Positions 1 to 8,789 are shown, counted from the stretch's first letter. The stretch: DNA of 64,000 bases from Paenibacillus sp. HWE-109 (GCF_022163125.1 NZ_CP091881.1:310001-374000), one strand, 5' to 3'. The notes: generated from the sequence alone by a model not told the origin. Numbers and translations are program-made.

Positions 1-411
1 GATAATGGCCATGTGGGTATCACATTTCCAAGCGGGAATAGTGATGCTCTGGCGCATCAAATCATCACTTTACTGGGCAATAATACGTATCGTATGAATT
101 TAGGAGCCAGCTCTCAGAAATGGGCTCTGAAACAGTGGTCCATGGATGCGATGGTAGGTAAAATGCTTCAAGTGTATGAACGTGCCCAGAGGGGCTATCC
201 ACCCAAACTTGCAGCTTCTTACAATATGTCTGAGGTGGCGGATAGAGAGCCCTTTGCGGTTAGGGGAGATTTGTATAATCGGTTATTTGAACAGCAAACT
301 TCCAATCCTGACGTGAATGTTGACTACTATACGTGGAATCGATTGTATAATGCTCTCCCATCTGGTTATACCCTGCCGGATCGAAGTCTGCTGGCTACCC
401 TTCAATCTTAA
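1..411 (+). CDS. Glycosyltransferase, C-terminal part (cut by window edge)
   Basis: The reading frame is open from base 1, so the gene starts outside the window and only the last 136 codons are seen. The first part (GITFPSGNSDALAHQIITLL and the following helix ending in a KMLQVYERA motif) is what the end of a GT-B glycosyltransferase of the GT4 type looks like: the sugar-nucleotide domain's last helices after the donor site. About 70 further residues form a C-terminal tail with no motif I recognise. It heads a run of surface-glycosylation genes and is followed closely by a methyltransferase. The GT4 assignment is an inference because the EX7E donor motif lies upstream of the window. Confidence 0.6.
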   Translation, partial: DNGHVGITFPSGNSDALAHQIITLLGNNTYRMNLGASSQKWALKQWSMDAMVGKMLQVYERAQRGYPPKLAASYNMSEVADREPFAVRGDLYNRLFEQQTSNPDVNVDYYTWNRLYNALPSGYTLPDRSLLATLQS

Positions 412-436
412 AGTAAATGAATGGAGTGAGAAGTTG

Positions 437-1012
437 ATGATAAAGGAAACAACGAATAAAGACTTGTATGCCTTGATGAAAGAAATCATTGATCAAGGCA
501 TTAGTCTTCTTGACGTGGGTTGTGGCCTTTGCCTAAACCTGGACAAATTCGAATGTCCGATCATTATCGGGATTGATGTACATCGTCCCTATTTAACGAA
601 TAGGGTCAATCGTTCCTCCAAAATCATTCCATTGCATATGGATGCAAGGGATATGAGCCTCTACTTTTTGCCTAAATCTATTTCGACCGTTCTATTTAAT
701 GATACTCTGGAACATTTCAATAAAAATGAAGGCTTGTATATGTTGAAGCGTGCCGAGCAGATTGCGCAGCAGAAAGTTGTTGTTTTCACACCACGGGGCT
801 TCTTCCCGCAAGATGATTATGATCATTTTCAGCTAAAAGGCGAGATGTATCAAGCGCATCGCAGCGGTTGGGAGCCGGAGGAATTTGCTGATTTAGGCTA
901 TGAGGTTCTTGTATTAAAAGATTTCCACGATTCGCGCAACAGCTCGTTTCGTGCCTCTTTTGGGGAAAACCACCCTCCCGTGGATGCCCTGTTGGCTTGG
1001 AAGAATGTCTAA
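437..1012 (+). CDS. Class I SAM-dependent methyltransferase
   Basis: Predicted SAM-dependent methyltransferase of 191 residues. Motif I is visible as LLDVGCGLCLNL (about residues 23-34), followed by an acidic ribose-binding position (GIDVHRPYL) and an NDTLEHF post-motif typical of class I enzymes. The open frame extends further upstream, but the ATG at 437 has a GGAGTGAG ribosome binding site six bases before it, and longer forms would overlap the preceding gene. The acceptor is unknown. Its place between a glycosyltransferase and a putative spore-surface protein suggests methylation of a surface glycan (inference). Confidence 0.75.
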   Translation: MIKETTNKDLYALMKEIIDQGISLLDVGCGLCLNLDKFECPIIIGIDVHRPYLTNRVNRSSKIIPLHMDARDMSLYFLPKSISTVLFNDTLEHFNKNEGLYMLKRAEQIAQQKVVVFTPRGFFPQDDYDHFQLKGEMYQAHRSGWEPEEFADLGYEVLVLKDFHDSRNSSFRASFGENHPPVDALLAWKNV

Positions 1013-1044
1013 GATTACTTAATCATGAAAGGTGTTGGATACGT

Positions 1045-1455
1045 ATGTTTCAAGTTGTTGACTTTGGCAGAAGTGTTCCGTATTCCTTTTCTTCTTCGGT
1101 TATTCAGCCGATTCTAAGCACGCCGAGTTCTATTACACTCGCGCAGTTTGGTGTTCAAGTACAACCAGCAGGCCAAGTCATGCTTAATGCAACGGTAGGT
1201 ACACAAACAACTTTAGGAGCACCGCAAGTGTTGTTTAGTATCATTCGCGGGAACATTATCGTATACACCATTACCGTAGGTTCTTTGCCACAGGATCAAT
1301 TTAACGGCGTTTCCTTTAGTTTCGTAGATATAGATGCACCTTCCGGTTATTTGTCCTATACATTGACGGCTGAAATTATGAATAATGTCATATCCAATCG
1401 GGCTAACGTGGTGGGACCTGTCGTGTTCAGCGGGCTTTCGCTTGCTCGGGTATAA
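1045..1455 (+). CDS. Small beta-rich protein, ExsC-like exosporium family (copy A)
   Basis: A 136-residue protein with alternating hydrophobic strands and no signal peptide. It is clearly paralogous to the protein encoded at 4735-5142: both share a QVxLxATVGTQxTLGxP core near residue 45, a central IxRxNxI strand and a VGPVxFSGxSLA C-terminus. This pattern resembles, from memory, the ExsC family of Bacillus cereus exosporium proteins; I could not align it. The ATG at 1045 follows AAAGGTG; the frame itself is open further upstream. A strong hairpin follows at 1467-1509. A role in the outer spore layer is inferred from family resemblance and from the surrounding glycosyltransferases. Confidence 0.6.
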   Translation: MFQVVDFGRSVPYSFSSSVIQPILSTPSSITLAQFGVQVQPAGQVMLNATVGTQTTLGAPQVLFSIIRGNIIVYTITVGSLPQDQFNGVSFSFVDIDAPSGYLSYTLTAEIMNNVISNRANVVGPVVFSGLSLARV

Positions 1456-1466
1456 CGATTAAGAGA

Positions 1467-1509
1467 AAAGGCAGTTCTCAAGTGAAAATTAGACTTGAGA
1501 TCTGCCTTT
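1467..1509. terminator. Bidirectional hairpin terminator
   Basis: A 17-base arm (1467-1483) pairs with 1493-1509 with one internal mismatch, and lies between two convergent genes ending at 1455 and 1511. The A/T ends of the arms would serve transcripts from either side. Confidence 0.75.
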
Positions 1510-1510
1510 C

Positions 1511-2737
1511 CTATGTTCCGAAGAAAACATCCAGTTTATTGGTAGGTGCAACGGTTCCTGTCCAGACGGCTGCTAAGGTTTGGGGTTTAATCACAGAGGC
1601 AGAATTGTAATCACCAATGAGTGGCTGGCTGTCCGGATCGAATGACACTTCTGTGACTCTGCGATTGATGAAACTCGCCCCACCGTTTGAAGATTCAGCG
1701 ACAAAGAGATCGAGTAGGGGGGGATTCAGGCGATTGGTATAGTAAGTGACAAATAGTTTCCCGGTAAATGGAGAAACCGTTACATAAGGAAAGAAGTTTT
1801 GCGAACCTGCAGGTGCGCCGGTGATGCTCAGTGGTGTTGACCATAAGAGACCATCTTGGGAGATGGAAAAGAAAACGTCGGAATATCCCTGGCGATTGTC
1901 CTGCCAAGTCGCGTAGATGTTGCCTCCGAAAGGACCGGCGGATATATCGGCCGCCAAGCTGGCTAATGTAAGTACGCGGAACGTGTAACCAGGAAGCTGT
2001 TCAGGTACGAGCGTTACATCAGATACCTTGGCAGGAAGTTGATTCACATCAGGTTGAAATGTGACACCGCCATCCAAAGATCGTCGAATTAAGAAAACGG
2101 CTGCCCCCGGACCGGTTAAAATCCAACCTACATAGACTTCTCCAGTGATGCCTACAGCCGTGGAAGCTCGATTCTGGAATCCCGTAGGCAGTGAGATTCG
2201 CAGGGGATTTTCCCATGTGATTCCTGTGTCTAATGATCGTTGAAAAAATATGGCCATGTTTCCATTGCCAAATTCAAAATCAAACAGCGGTACATATGTA
2301 ATATAGGCAAATCCGATATAAGGACTGGATGGTGATGAATCGACTGCCAAATAGGGAATATCATAATGAACAACTGTTCCGTACCCTTGTTTGACAAGGA
2401 TTGGCGGGCTGAACGTAGCTCCATCATCCTCCGAGTGATATACGAAGATGCTTCCATCCTCAATCCCATTGAAGGCATGCATGCCCACGACAAAAATGTT
2501 AGGCAACGTATATTCAATAGTAGGCGCTTCTGCTCCTGCCCAACCCGAAGGCAGTGGCAAGACACCTGTCGTGAACGTTGCTCCTCCATCGATACTTCGA
2601 TAAATACCGATTTGGGTTGCACCTGTCGTAGTATCTGCAGCAACTACGCAAATAATATTTGGGTTCAGGACACTTACGGCGATTGCAGGTTCGAAATGCG
2701 CACCAGGGAGGCTAGCTGTAATATTGACTACTGGCAA
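1511..2737 (-). CDS. Asp-box (BNR/sialidase-like) beta-propeller protein
   Basis: A 408-residue protein with repeated Asp-box motifs: SIDGGATF, SEDDGATF, SLDTGITW, SLDGGVTF, SQDGLLW and SSNGGASF, spaced as in six-bladed sialidase-type propellers. There is no signal peptide, so the product is probably cytoplasmic or incorporated into the spore. The catalytic Arg triad and FRIP motif of true sialidases are not evident, so glycan binding or a structural role is as likely as hydrolysis. The start is TTG at 2737 with AAGGGAGG upstream; there is no better ATG. The gene lies directly downstream of the small gene at 2756-3127 and probably shares its transcript. Confidence 0.7.
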   Translation of the reverse strand: MPVVNITASLPGAHFEPAIAVSVLNPNIICVVAADTTTGATQIGIYRSIDGGATFTTGVLPLPSGWAGAEAPTIEYTLPNIFVVGMHAFNGIEDGSIFVYHSEDDGATFSPPILVKQGYGTVVHYDIPYLAVDSSPSSPYIGFAYITYVPLFDFEFGNGNMAIFFQRSLDTGITWENPLRISLPTGFQNRASTAVGITGEVYVGWILTGPGAAVFLIRRSLDGGVTFQPDVNQLPAKVSDVTLVPEQLPGYTFRVLTLASLAADISAGPFGGNIYATWQDNRQGYSDVFFSISQDGLLWSTPLSITGAPAGSQNFFPYVTVSPFTGKLFVTYYTNRLNPPLLDLFVAESSNGGASFINRRVTEVSFDPDSQPLIGDYNSASVIKPQTLAAVWTGTVAPTNKLDVFFGT

Positions 2738-2755
2738 CGGATAATCCCTCCCTTA

Positions 2756-3127
2756 TTAGTTTACACTGCTTAACTGATCAATCCGTGTGAGTTCAGGCGT
2801 TAAGACACGTTGATTAGGCACGAAATTGCCGTCCTGATCCACGCCGAATACACTCAGCGCTACATTCGTAGCGCTATAATAATCAATCTGTACTTCATAG
2901 GCAATAGCGTTGACCAAAGAATAGGTCTTTAAGAAAATTTTATTAGGCCCAAGATTAAAAAGATCTTGGCCTGCAGGTAATCGAGTATTGCCGGAAATGA
3001 CGCGAAAGACAAGAAGCGCTACGTTTGCGGAGAACTGGGGGTTATCGTTGATGACACCGACGATAACCGTTTTAGCCACTGAACTGCCAGTTGTTTGGTT
3101 AATAAGTAGTCCTGTTGTAAAGGCCAC
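2756..3127 (-). CDS. Small beta-rich protein, unrecognised
   Basis: A 123-residue protein with GTG start and AAAGGTGG ribosome binding site. It is predicted all-beta, rich in Val, Asn and Thr, with no signal peptide or membrane segment. The C-terminal half (ATNVALSVFGVDQDGNFV) loosely recalls the C-terminal strand pattern of the proteins at 4249-4596 and 5337-5684 (TALTLFAKNNGQVIAIF), so it may be a distant member of that family, but this is only a visual impression. It sits between a glycosyltransferase and the Asp-box protein, all in one orientation. Its function is unknown. Confidence 0.6.
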   Translation of the reverse strand: MAFTTGLLINQTTGSSVAKTVIVGVINDNPQFSANVALLVFRVISGNTRLPAGQDLFNLGPNKIFLKTYSLVNAIAYEVQIDYYSATNVALSVFGVDQDGNFVPNQRVLTPELTRIDQLSSVN

Positions 3128-3149
3128 AAGGCACCACCTTTTTAATGTT

Positions 3150-4226
3150 TTAGGAAATGCCTAACAAAGCGAGCATGGCTACAAAGTTGACACAATAGGC
3201 TTCGAGTGAAAAGTGATCTTCGATATACTGTTTGGCCTCTATACGGATGGTCTCTCGAACTGCGGGATTAATGAGATAATAGATACCTTTCTGAACAGCT
3301 TCCGCTTTATCGCCTTGTGCATACATCATTCCGGTCGTATAAGGAAGCAAGAAGCTTCGTACACCATCTGAATCTGAACAAAGTATCGGACAACGGCAGC
3401 ACATGGCTTCCACCATGGCATAGCCGAAGCCCTCTGTAACAGAAGTAGAGAGTAGGAAACCTCCGGAATCTCCGATCATGGAATAGTAATCACACATTTG
3501 TTTGTTAGGAATATTGGAATGGCGAATAATATAAGCGGATAGTCCTAATTGAATTAAGGCTTCTTCGAAAAGTTGTTTTTCATCTCCCATTGTCGTATCC
3601 TCGAACATCCACAGCCTAAGATCGGGTCTGTAAGCAAGTAAGCGGTGAAAGATGCTTAGGAGGTCACGCCAGTTTTTGTTGGCTTCTATGCGTCCTACCC
3701 AACCGATTATTGGATTGGAGAATATAGGGAGAGAACGATACGTAAATTGTTTGCTATCTATGCAGTTATGAAAGGAGAAATGCTGGAATGTGGGGTAAAT
3801 TTCTCGAAAGAGCTGGATAAGATGCGGGGTTTTCGGGTAGAGTAGCGCATCTGCATAATCAGTGAGATAGGGGATTGCCTCAAGAAGTGCGTAGCGAGCG
3901 GAATAGGTTGACCCTAAACCTTGTGCTTCAAAGATGATTGGTTTCTTAAACCCCATATGGCGCAGCCGTGGAATAAGTTTGTAATTAGATGTCACAATGA
4001 TCACATCAAACTTTACTTTTTTCAGCAGGATATTGATTTGGTGGTCACTGGTCATCACATATGTGTTATGGTTTTCTACGTTCTGCAAACCCGCCCCATG
4101 CTCCAAATATACTAAATAACAGTCAATACCGGATTGGCGCAGGGCTTTGGATCTTTGACGATTAAGAGTCTCCATACCTCCGCTTGGTGTATAAAAAATA
4201 AAGAGCACCTTCATATGCTTCGCCAT
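3150..4226 (-). CDS. GT4-family glycosyltransferase
   Basis: A retaining GT-B glycosyltransferase of 358 residues. The N-terminal Rossmann half begins MKVLFIFYTPSGGMETLNRQ. The C-terminal half carries the linker IIGWVGRIEANKNW and the donor-binding EX7E motif EGFGYAMVEAM near residue 266. It is expected to be soluble or peripherally bound and to transfer a sugar from a nucleotide donor. ATG 4226 has GGGG only a few bases away, so the methionine four codons later (ATG near 4214, preceded by GGGGATGG) is a possible alternative start. It belongs to a leftward run with the genes at 2756 and 1511. Confidence 0.85.
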   Translation of the reverse strand: MAKHMKVLFIFYTPSGGMETLNRQRSKALRQSGIDCYLVYLEHGAGLQNVENHNTYVMTSDHQINILLKKVKFDVIIVTSNYKLIPRLRHMGFKKPIIFEAQGLGSTYSARYALLEAIPYLTDYADALLYPKTPHLIQLFREIYPTFQHFSFHNCIDSKQFTYRSLPIFSNPIIGWVGRIEANKNWRDLLSIFHRLLAYRPDLRLWMFEDTTMGDEKQLFEEALIQLGLSAYIIRHSNIPNKQMCDYYSMIGDSGGFLLSTSVTEGFGYAMVEAMCCRCPILCSDSDGVRSFLLPYTTGMMYAQGDKAEAVQKGIYYLINPAVRETIRIEAKQYIEDHFSLEAYCVNFVAMLALLGIS

Positions 4227-4248
4227 CCCCGTTGTTAAAATATGTGTC

Positions 4249-4596
4249 TTATTCGAACTTTATGAATTCATTTTGCGTAAAAATGGCGATGACTTGGCCG
4301 TTGTTTTTGGCAAATAGCGTCAGTGCCGTCGTACTGGTCGTTAATAGGTTTGTAATCAGCAGGAACGAAAAAGCGGCGTGATGGGTATATATTTCCGGTA
4401 TGACAAGGGTTGATCCCGGTTGATTTAAACCGGACAAATTGTGTAGAGAATAATGGAAAATGCCAAAATCATTATTTACCTGAATAAGGATATCCAAATC
4501 ATGTACATGTAGGTTGCGAATTTCTAAATCGCAAGACTGAATATAGCTGGCATCGATGGGGTAACCCGCTTTGGAATGAAGCTGAAAAATAGACAT
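4249..4596 (-). CDS. Small surface-locus protein, MSIF family (copy 1)
   Basis: A 115-residue protein, paralogous to the product of 5337-5684. Both start MSIF and share ASYIQS/SRYIQS, a central LDILIQ/FDVLIE strand and a C-terminal NNGQVIAIFTQNEF or HNGSVIAIFTQEDF block. ATG 4596 follows AGGAG by four bases, which fixes the start six codons inside the longest frame. There is no signal peptide and it is predicted mostly beta. Family name and function are not known to me. Its pairing with ExsC-like genes in the same interval suggests a structural spore-surface role (inference). Confidence 0.65.
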   Translation of the reverse strand: MSIFQLHSKAGYPIDASYIQSCDLEIRNLHVHDLDILIQVNNDFGIFHYSLHNLSGLNQPGSTLVIPEIYTHHAAFSFLLITNLLTTSTTALTLFAKNNGQVIAIFTQNEFIKFE

Positions 4597-4692
4597 AGTT
4601 CTCCTCATTTCCACGTCATTTCGTTTTTTACTATCCTACGTAAGAAGGGGATCTTTCGAAAGGGGCAGGTATCTTGTCTCGTATATAATTGC

Positions 4693-4723
4693 AAAAAAAT
4701 ACAGCTGCAGCGCAGCTGTATTT
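4693..4723 (-). terminator. Rho-independent terminator
   Basis: A perfect 11-bp stem (4697-4707 with 4713-4723, loop CAGCG) is followed, reading leftward, by a run of T. It ends the transcript of the gene at 4735-5142 and separates it from the gene at 4249-4596. Confidence 0.9.
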
Positions 4724-4734
4724 AAGATAAGGAA

Positions 4735-5142
4735 TTAAGCAAGCGAGATTCCGCTGAAGGAAACAGGTCCGATAACATTGGCTGTATTTGTTGAAATGTT
4801 GTTAGTAATCTCTGCCAAAATGCTATATGCGAAATAACCGTTCGACGGGCCAGTATCGGTATAGTTAAATCCTACCTCGTTAAATTTATTCGCTGTTAGA
4901 TCAGAAGCCAGGACTGTATTAATAATTGTATTGTCACGCAAAATAGTATACAAAATATCAGGTGAACCTAGAGTAGCTTGCGTACCAACAGTTGCTTTTA
5001 AGACCACTTGACCGCCTGACACAACAGAAAGTCCGAATTCGGCAATCTTTACTCCACTTGGAGAAGCAGGAATGGCAATACTGACGGAGTTTGCGAACTG
5101 AGCGGCATTGCTTTTACCAAAATCTTGAATAGAGAACGTCAT
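4735..5142 (-). CDS. Small beta-rich protein, ExsC-like exosporium family (copy B)
   Basis: A 135-residue paralogue of the protein at 1045-1455, with the same ATVGTQATLGSP core and VGPVSFSGISLA end. It has a near-perfect ribosome binding site, AAGGAGGTGA, and its own terminator, so it is probably expressed as a strong single-gene transcript, as is common for spore coat or exosporium proteins. No signal peptide. The ExsC-like assignment rests on remembered family features and is not proven here. Confidence 0.65.
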   Translation of the reverse strand: MTFSIQDFGKSNAAQFANSVSIAIPASPSGVKIAEFGLSVVSGGQVVLKATVGTQATLGSPDILYTILRDNTIINTVLASDLTANKFNEVGFNYTDTGPSNGYFAYSILAEITNNISTNTANVIGPVSFSGISLA

Positions 5143-5336
5143 TGTGAATCACCTCCTTCTGTTCGTAATATATGTGAAATCTAGTAAGTTGCGTGGTCTA
5201 TTACCCTAGTAATAAGACCATTTATATGAAAATGATGAATAGATTTCATTTTTGGGAATGGAACTGCCAATATGCCCGTACATTTTTGTCATAACTTCAT
5301 ACCATGATAGCGAGTTTGTAAAAGGAGGGATTCGGC

Positions 5337-5684
5337 ATGTCCATTTTCCGTATTCATGCAAATGAAAACCACCCGGTTAATTCTAGGTACATTCAATCCA
5401 TCGATTTAACGATACAAAATCTAGGTGCGGAAGAATTTGATGTTTTAATTGAAGGAATGAATTGGAATGGAAATTCGCACTTATTTCTCTACCATGTGTA
5501 CAGTGCCTCTCAACCCAATTCCGTACGAACAATCACGGATCTATTTACAAATTATGAACCATTTTCTTTGCAGCTTGTAACGAATATCCAAAGTGATCAG
5601 TATACGGCGATCACGATGCAGGCTAAACACAATGGAAGTGTGATAGCAATTTTTACGCAAGAAGATTTTTTGCGGCAGTCCTGA
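5337..5684 (+). CDS. Small surface-locus protein, MSIF family (copy 2)
   Basis: A 115-residue paralogue of the product of 4249-4596, on the opposite strand. ATG 5337 is preceded by AAAGGAGGGA. It has the same layout: N-terminal HANENHPVNSRYIQS, a beta-rich centre and C-terminal GSVIAIFTQEDF. It is transcribed alone, divergently from the ExsC-like gene at 4735-5142, and ends at a strong terminator. The 194 bases between these two divergent genes must hold both promoters; I could not assign sigma-factor elements with confidence. Function unknown. Confidence 0.65.
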   Translation: MSIFRIHANENHPVNSRYIQSIDLTIQNLGAEEFDVLIEGMNWNGNSHLFLYHVYSASQPNSVRTITDLFTNYEPFSLQLVTNIQSDQYTAITMQAKHNGSVIAIFTQEDFLRQS

Positions 5685-5704
5685 TTCCTTTGTATGTAAA
5701 AAGA

Positions 5705-5744
5705 TGCCCTCCATCATTCGACCAGGAATGATGGAGGGCACCTT
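5705..5744. terminator. Bidirectional hairpin terminator
   Basis: A perfect 15-bp stem (5705-5719 with 5726-5740) lies between two convergent genes (ends at 5684 and 5748). Reading rightward it is followed by a short T-rich tract, and reading leftward by TCTTTTTACA. Confidence 0.9.
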
Positions 5745-5747
5745 TTG

Positions 5748-6665
5748 CTAATCTGATCTCATGTAGGATCGGTATGTTTTCAGCAGACCTGAACGCATAT
5801 CGTCCAGAGGCTGCCATTCCAGACATTCGGCCGCTTTCTCATTCGCCAGGCAGCTATGCTTAATATCACCTTGTCTAGCGGAGGTATGCCGAATAGGGAG
5901 CCTAGATCCATGAAACTCAGACAGAATCTGTGCCAATTCTTTGATGGATGTGCTTTGCCCCGTGCTGATATGCAGGGTTTCCTGACTTCCACGAGGAATG
6001 GACTTCTGAATCGCACGCACCACATCTTTGACATAAACAAAGTCACGCGTCTGCTCGCCATCACCATGAATGGTAAGCGTGGTGTCCTGCAGAATGCGAT
6101 CCATAAATACGGCTACAACGCCACCTTCGCCTTTGGCTGTTTGTCTAGGTCCATATACATTGCCGAACCGCAGAATGGTATAGGGAAGTCCATAGAGATG
6201 ATGAAAAACACGGATGTAAGATTCAGCGGCAAATTTGGATAAGCCGTAATAAGAAATGGGAGAAGCAGCATCTGTTTCCACCAATCGCTCTTTTTGTAAA
6301 TTGCCGTAGACAGCAGATGTAGAAGCAAAAATAAATTTGTTAACGCCTGCGTCTCGAGCCGCTTCCAGGAGATGAATAGTGCCGATCAGATTAATGTAGG
6401 CATCTTGGCCTGGATTCGCAATCGAACGCTGAACATCGGCTTGTGCCGCAAGGTGGAAAACAACGTCAGGCCGAATGGAAGCGATAAGCGACTTCACCTG
6501 TTCATCGCAGATATCCACTTGATGAAAAGTGGCTTCTGGATGCATGTAATCTATTTTTCCAGATGACAGGTTATCTAGGACATGAACTTCATAGTGCTGG
6601 GCAAGCAGCTCATCGACTAGATGGGAGCCAATGAATCCCGCACCTCCAGTAACAACAGCTTTCAT
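5748..6665 (-). CDS. NAD-dependent sugar epimerase/dehydratase (UDP-glucose 4-epimerase-like)
   Basis: An extended short-chain dehydrogenase of 305 residues. The NAD-binding motif GGAGFIG lies at residues 7-13, the FHLAAQADV strand and FASTSAVYG mark the catalytic Ser/Thr, and YYGLSKFAAE holds the Tyr-x3-Lys pair. LRFGNVYGPRQ is typical of GalE/WbpP-type enzymes. It probably interconverts nucleotide sugars for the neighbouring glycosyltransferases. Its exact substrate cannot be read from sequence; the length is short for GalE (about 330). ATG 6665 has GAGGAA upstream. Confidence 0.8.
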   Translation of the reverse strand: MKAVVTGGAGFIGSHLVDELLAQHYEVHVLDNLSSGKIDYMHPEATFHQVDICDEQVKSLIASIRPDVVFHLAAQADVQRSIANPGQDAYINLIGTIHLLEAARDAGVNKFIFASTSAVYGNLQKERLVETDAASPISYYGLSKFAAESYIRVFHHLYGLPYTILRFGNVYGPRQTAKGEGGVVAVFMDRILQDTTLTIHGDGEQTRDFVYVKDVVRAIQKSIPRGSQETLHISTGQSTSIKELAQILSEFHGSRLPIRHTSARQGDIKHSCLANEKAAECLEWQPLDDMRSGLLKTYRSYMRSD

Positions 6666-6883
6666 CGTGCATTCCTCGCTTTCTGATCTTATCCACTATC
6701 TTACGTGAGCAGCAGGGTGGGGGTACGAGGCAACTGCCCGATTGTCACTAGGAACTGAGCCGAACGGATAGGCTGTACATCTGCCTGTTTTCCTATTGTA
6801 CGGCTTCTGCCCTGTCCTCTTCCTTTTCTAATCATAGAATACATAAAGCAGATATTCCGTCATGGATAGGAGTTGAGAACGAA

Positions 6884-7672
6884 TTGAGTAACCAACGTAT
6901 TCAGCGGAAGCAGAAGCAGCTAGTGGCGCGCGTCAGCTTGCATCAGCCTAAAGTATCCGTCATCATTCCTGTTTGCAATGAGGCACGAACCTTGGCCAAG
7001 GTGATTCGGGAAGCCTTTCGTGTGCACCCGCAAACAGAAGTCATCGTGGTTGACAACGGTTCGTCAGATGGGAGCAAACGAGTAGCAGCACAATTAGGGG
7101 CAAGGGTTATCTCGTTTAATCAACCGCTAGGACATGATGTAGGAAGAAGTATTGGAGCGAAAGAAGCAAGGGGAGATATTCTACTCTTCCTGGATGCTGA
7201 TTTCGTTGTAGCAGCCAAAGAAGTGATCCCGCTGGTAAGAGCCGTGCAGCGTGGTGTGGATGTCGCTTTAAATAAATATAACGGAAGCACGGCCAAGGTT
7301 GGCGTTCATCGCGTTGTGTTAGCGAAACACGCTCTAAATGCAATCATTAATCGTCCCGATTTGCTAGGTGCCTCCATGACGACGATTCCGCATGCGATAA
7401 GCCGCAAAGCACTGAACATGATCGGAGCTGATAATTTGGCAGTTCCTCCACTGGCGCAAGCGATAGCGGCACATCATGGACTTCATATAAAAGCAACCCA
7501 ACTCATTCAAGTGGGACTTCGCAATCGTATCCGCAGAAGGCCCAAAGCGTCTGATCCCATTGGCGACTTAATCATTGGTGATCACCTGGAAGCGATTAGC
7601 TGGTTGGTTGGAGTATCTGGTGAACGAGCAAGCATACACGATCAGTTGCGCGTAAGAGAAATGATGAGGTGA
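6884..7672 (+). CDS. GT2-family glycosyltransferase
   Basis: A 262-residue GT-A enzyme. VSVIIPVCNEARTL opens the nucleotide-binding fold, VVDNGSSDGS is the conserved acidic loop, and FLDADFVV carries the DxD metal-binding motif. It is related over its whole length to the C-terminal two-thirds of the next gene: both share LGHDVGRxIGAK, PHAxSRKA and IIGDHxEA. It starts with TTG 6884, with AGGAG about ten bases upstream. It begins a rightward operon of three glycosyltransferases and probably three small helical proteins. No membrane segment is seen. Confidence 0.8.
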   Translation: MSNQRIQRKQKQLVARVSLHQPKVSVIIPVCNEARTLAKVIREAFRVHPQTEVIVVDNGSSDGSKRVAAQLGARVISFNQPLGHDVGRSIGAKEARGDILLFLDADFVVAAKEVIPLVRAVQRGVDVALNKYNGSTAKVGVHRVVLAKHALNAIINRPDLLGASMTTIPHAISRKALNMIGADNLAVPPLAQAIAAHHGLHIKATQLIQVGLRNRIRRRPKASDPIGDLIIGDHLEAISWLVGVSGERASIHDQLRVREMMR

Positions 7673-7676
7673 GCCG

Positions 7677-8789
7677 ATGAAACCGAACATCAAGAGAAGA
7701 AGCGCTCAGAGCTTAGCTGTCCCGATGAATAAAAAAAGAGTAAGTCCTAAGCGGTCTTCGCCACGCCTTCGTAAGAATTTTACTCCCAAACGAACAAGAA
7801 CTCAATTGTATTGGCAGAACTGGGGGAGTCGGGCGGGTCAGGAAGATGCGCTGAAATTTGATATTACCAAAGAGGGTTACCAGAAGAAAGCTCTGAACAA
7901 CCATTGGATGCAGAGATCGTCTTCTGAGTTGCTTCTGTCCAATGCCCCAAGCTATGAAGCTGCTGCCAGAGGATACGTCTCCGGTTATTGCAAAGCGGCC
8001 AAACTGCCACTTCCGGATTGGGTGTTAATGCCGACAGCCAAGTCCGTCGGAGCTGTTGTTTGTGTCATGAACGAGGAACGAACCATTGTTAAGGTACTTG
8101 AGCAGTTGAATCGCTTACCGCTGGATGAAATCATTATTATTGTGAATGGCTCTAATGATCATACTTTGGAGAAAGTTAAGGCCCATTCCCATGCGCTCAT
8201 TGTGCATTATCCCGATCCACTGGGCCATGACGTCGGCAGAGCCATCGGAGCCAAATTATCGCACTCGGACATTTTGCTCTTCTTGGATGGCGATTTTGTA
8301 GTTGGCGCTGAGAAATTGCTTCCTTTTATCTATGCGATAGAACGTGGTCATGATCTTGCTTTGAATAATATATCCCCGTATTTACCGACATTCTCGCAGT
8401 GGGATTCTGTGACGGTTATGAAGCGATTCCTGAACGTGTCCATGAAGCGGCCGGACTTGAATGCCAATTCACTAACTGCGGTACCACATGCCTTATCTCG
8501 CAAAGCGATTACGCAAATGGGCTGTGCAGAGCTCATGGTACCGCCCAAAGCGCAGGTTAATGCGATCTTGAACGGACTTCGAATAACAGCGCCAGCCAGC
8601 ATCAATGTCGTATCCGTCAATCGCATTCGCAAGATGAACAAGGGGAGAAATAACCCTGTTGCCCGGTTGATTATCGGCGATCATGTCGAAGCGCTGAACT
8701 TTGCCATGAAGTCGAGAGGAGAGCGTATTGTGTTTCCTGATATCATTCGAAAAAGGGAATTCCTCGAGGGGGAAGTAGCATGCAGGTAA
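7677..8789 (+). CDS. GT2-family glycosyltransferase with basic N-terminal extension
   Basis: A 370-residue protein. Residues 1-45 are strongly basic (many Lys/Arg, Ser and Pro). Residues about 45-120 form a linker with aromatic residues, and residues about 122-365 are a GT2 domain with VGAVVCVMNEERTI and the DxD motif FLDGDFVV. The GT domain is paralogous to the preceding gene, four bases away. GAGGTGA precedes ATG 7677. The basic tail could bind an anionic surface, spore DNA or a spore layer; this is inference. It overlaps the next gene by ten bases, indicating translational coupling. Confidence 0.8.
   Translation: MKPNIKRRSAQSLAVPMNKKRVSPKRSSPRLRKNFTPKRTRTQLYWQNWGSRAGQEDALKFDITKEGYQKKALNNHWMQRSSSELLLSNAPSYEAAARGYVSGYCKAAKLPLPDWVLMPTAKSVGAVVCVMNEERTIVKVLEQLNRLPLDEIIIIVNGSNDHTLEKVKAHSHALIVHYPDPLGHDVGRAIGAKLSHSDILLFLDGDFVVGAEKLLPFIYAIERGHDLALNNISPYLPTFSQWDSVTVMKRFLNVSMKRPDLNANSLTAVPHALSRKAITQMGCAELMVPPKAQVNAILNGLRITAPASINVVSVNRIRKMNKGRNNPVARLIIGDHVEALNFAMKSRGERIVFPDIIRKREFLEGEVACR

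Noticed and set aside
1511..2737. Calling the Asp-box protein a sialidase
   Set aside because: Asp-boxes alone mark the propeller fold; the arginine triad and nucleophile Tyr/Glu pair could not be identified.
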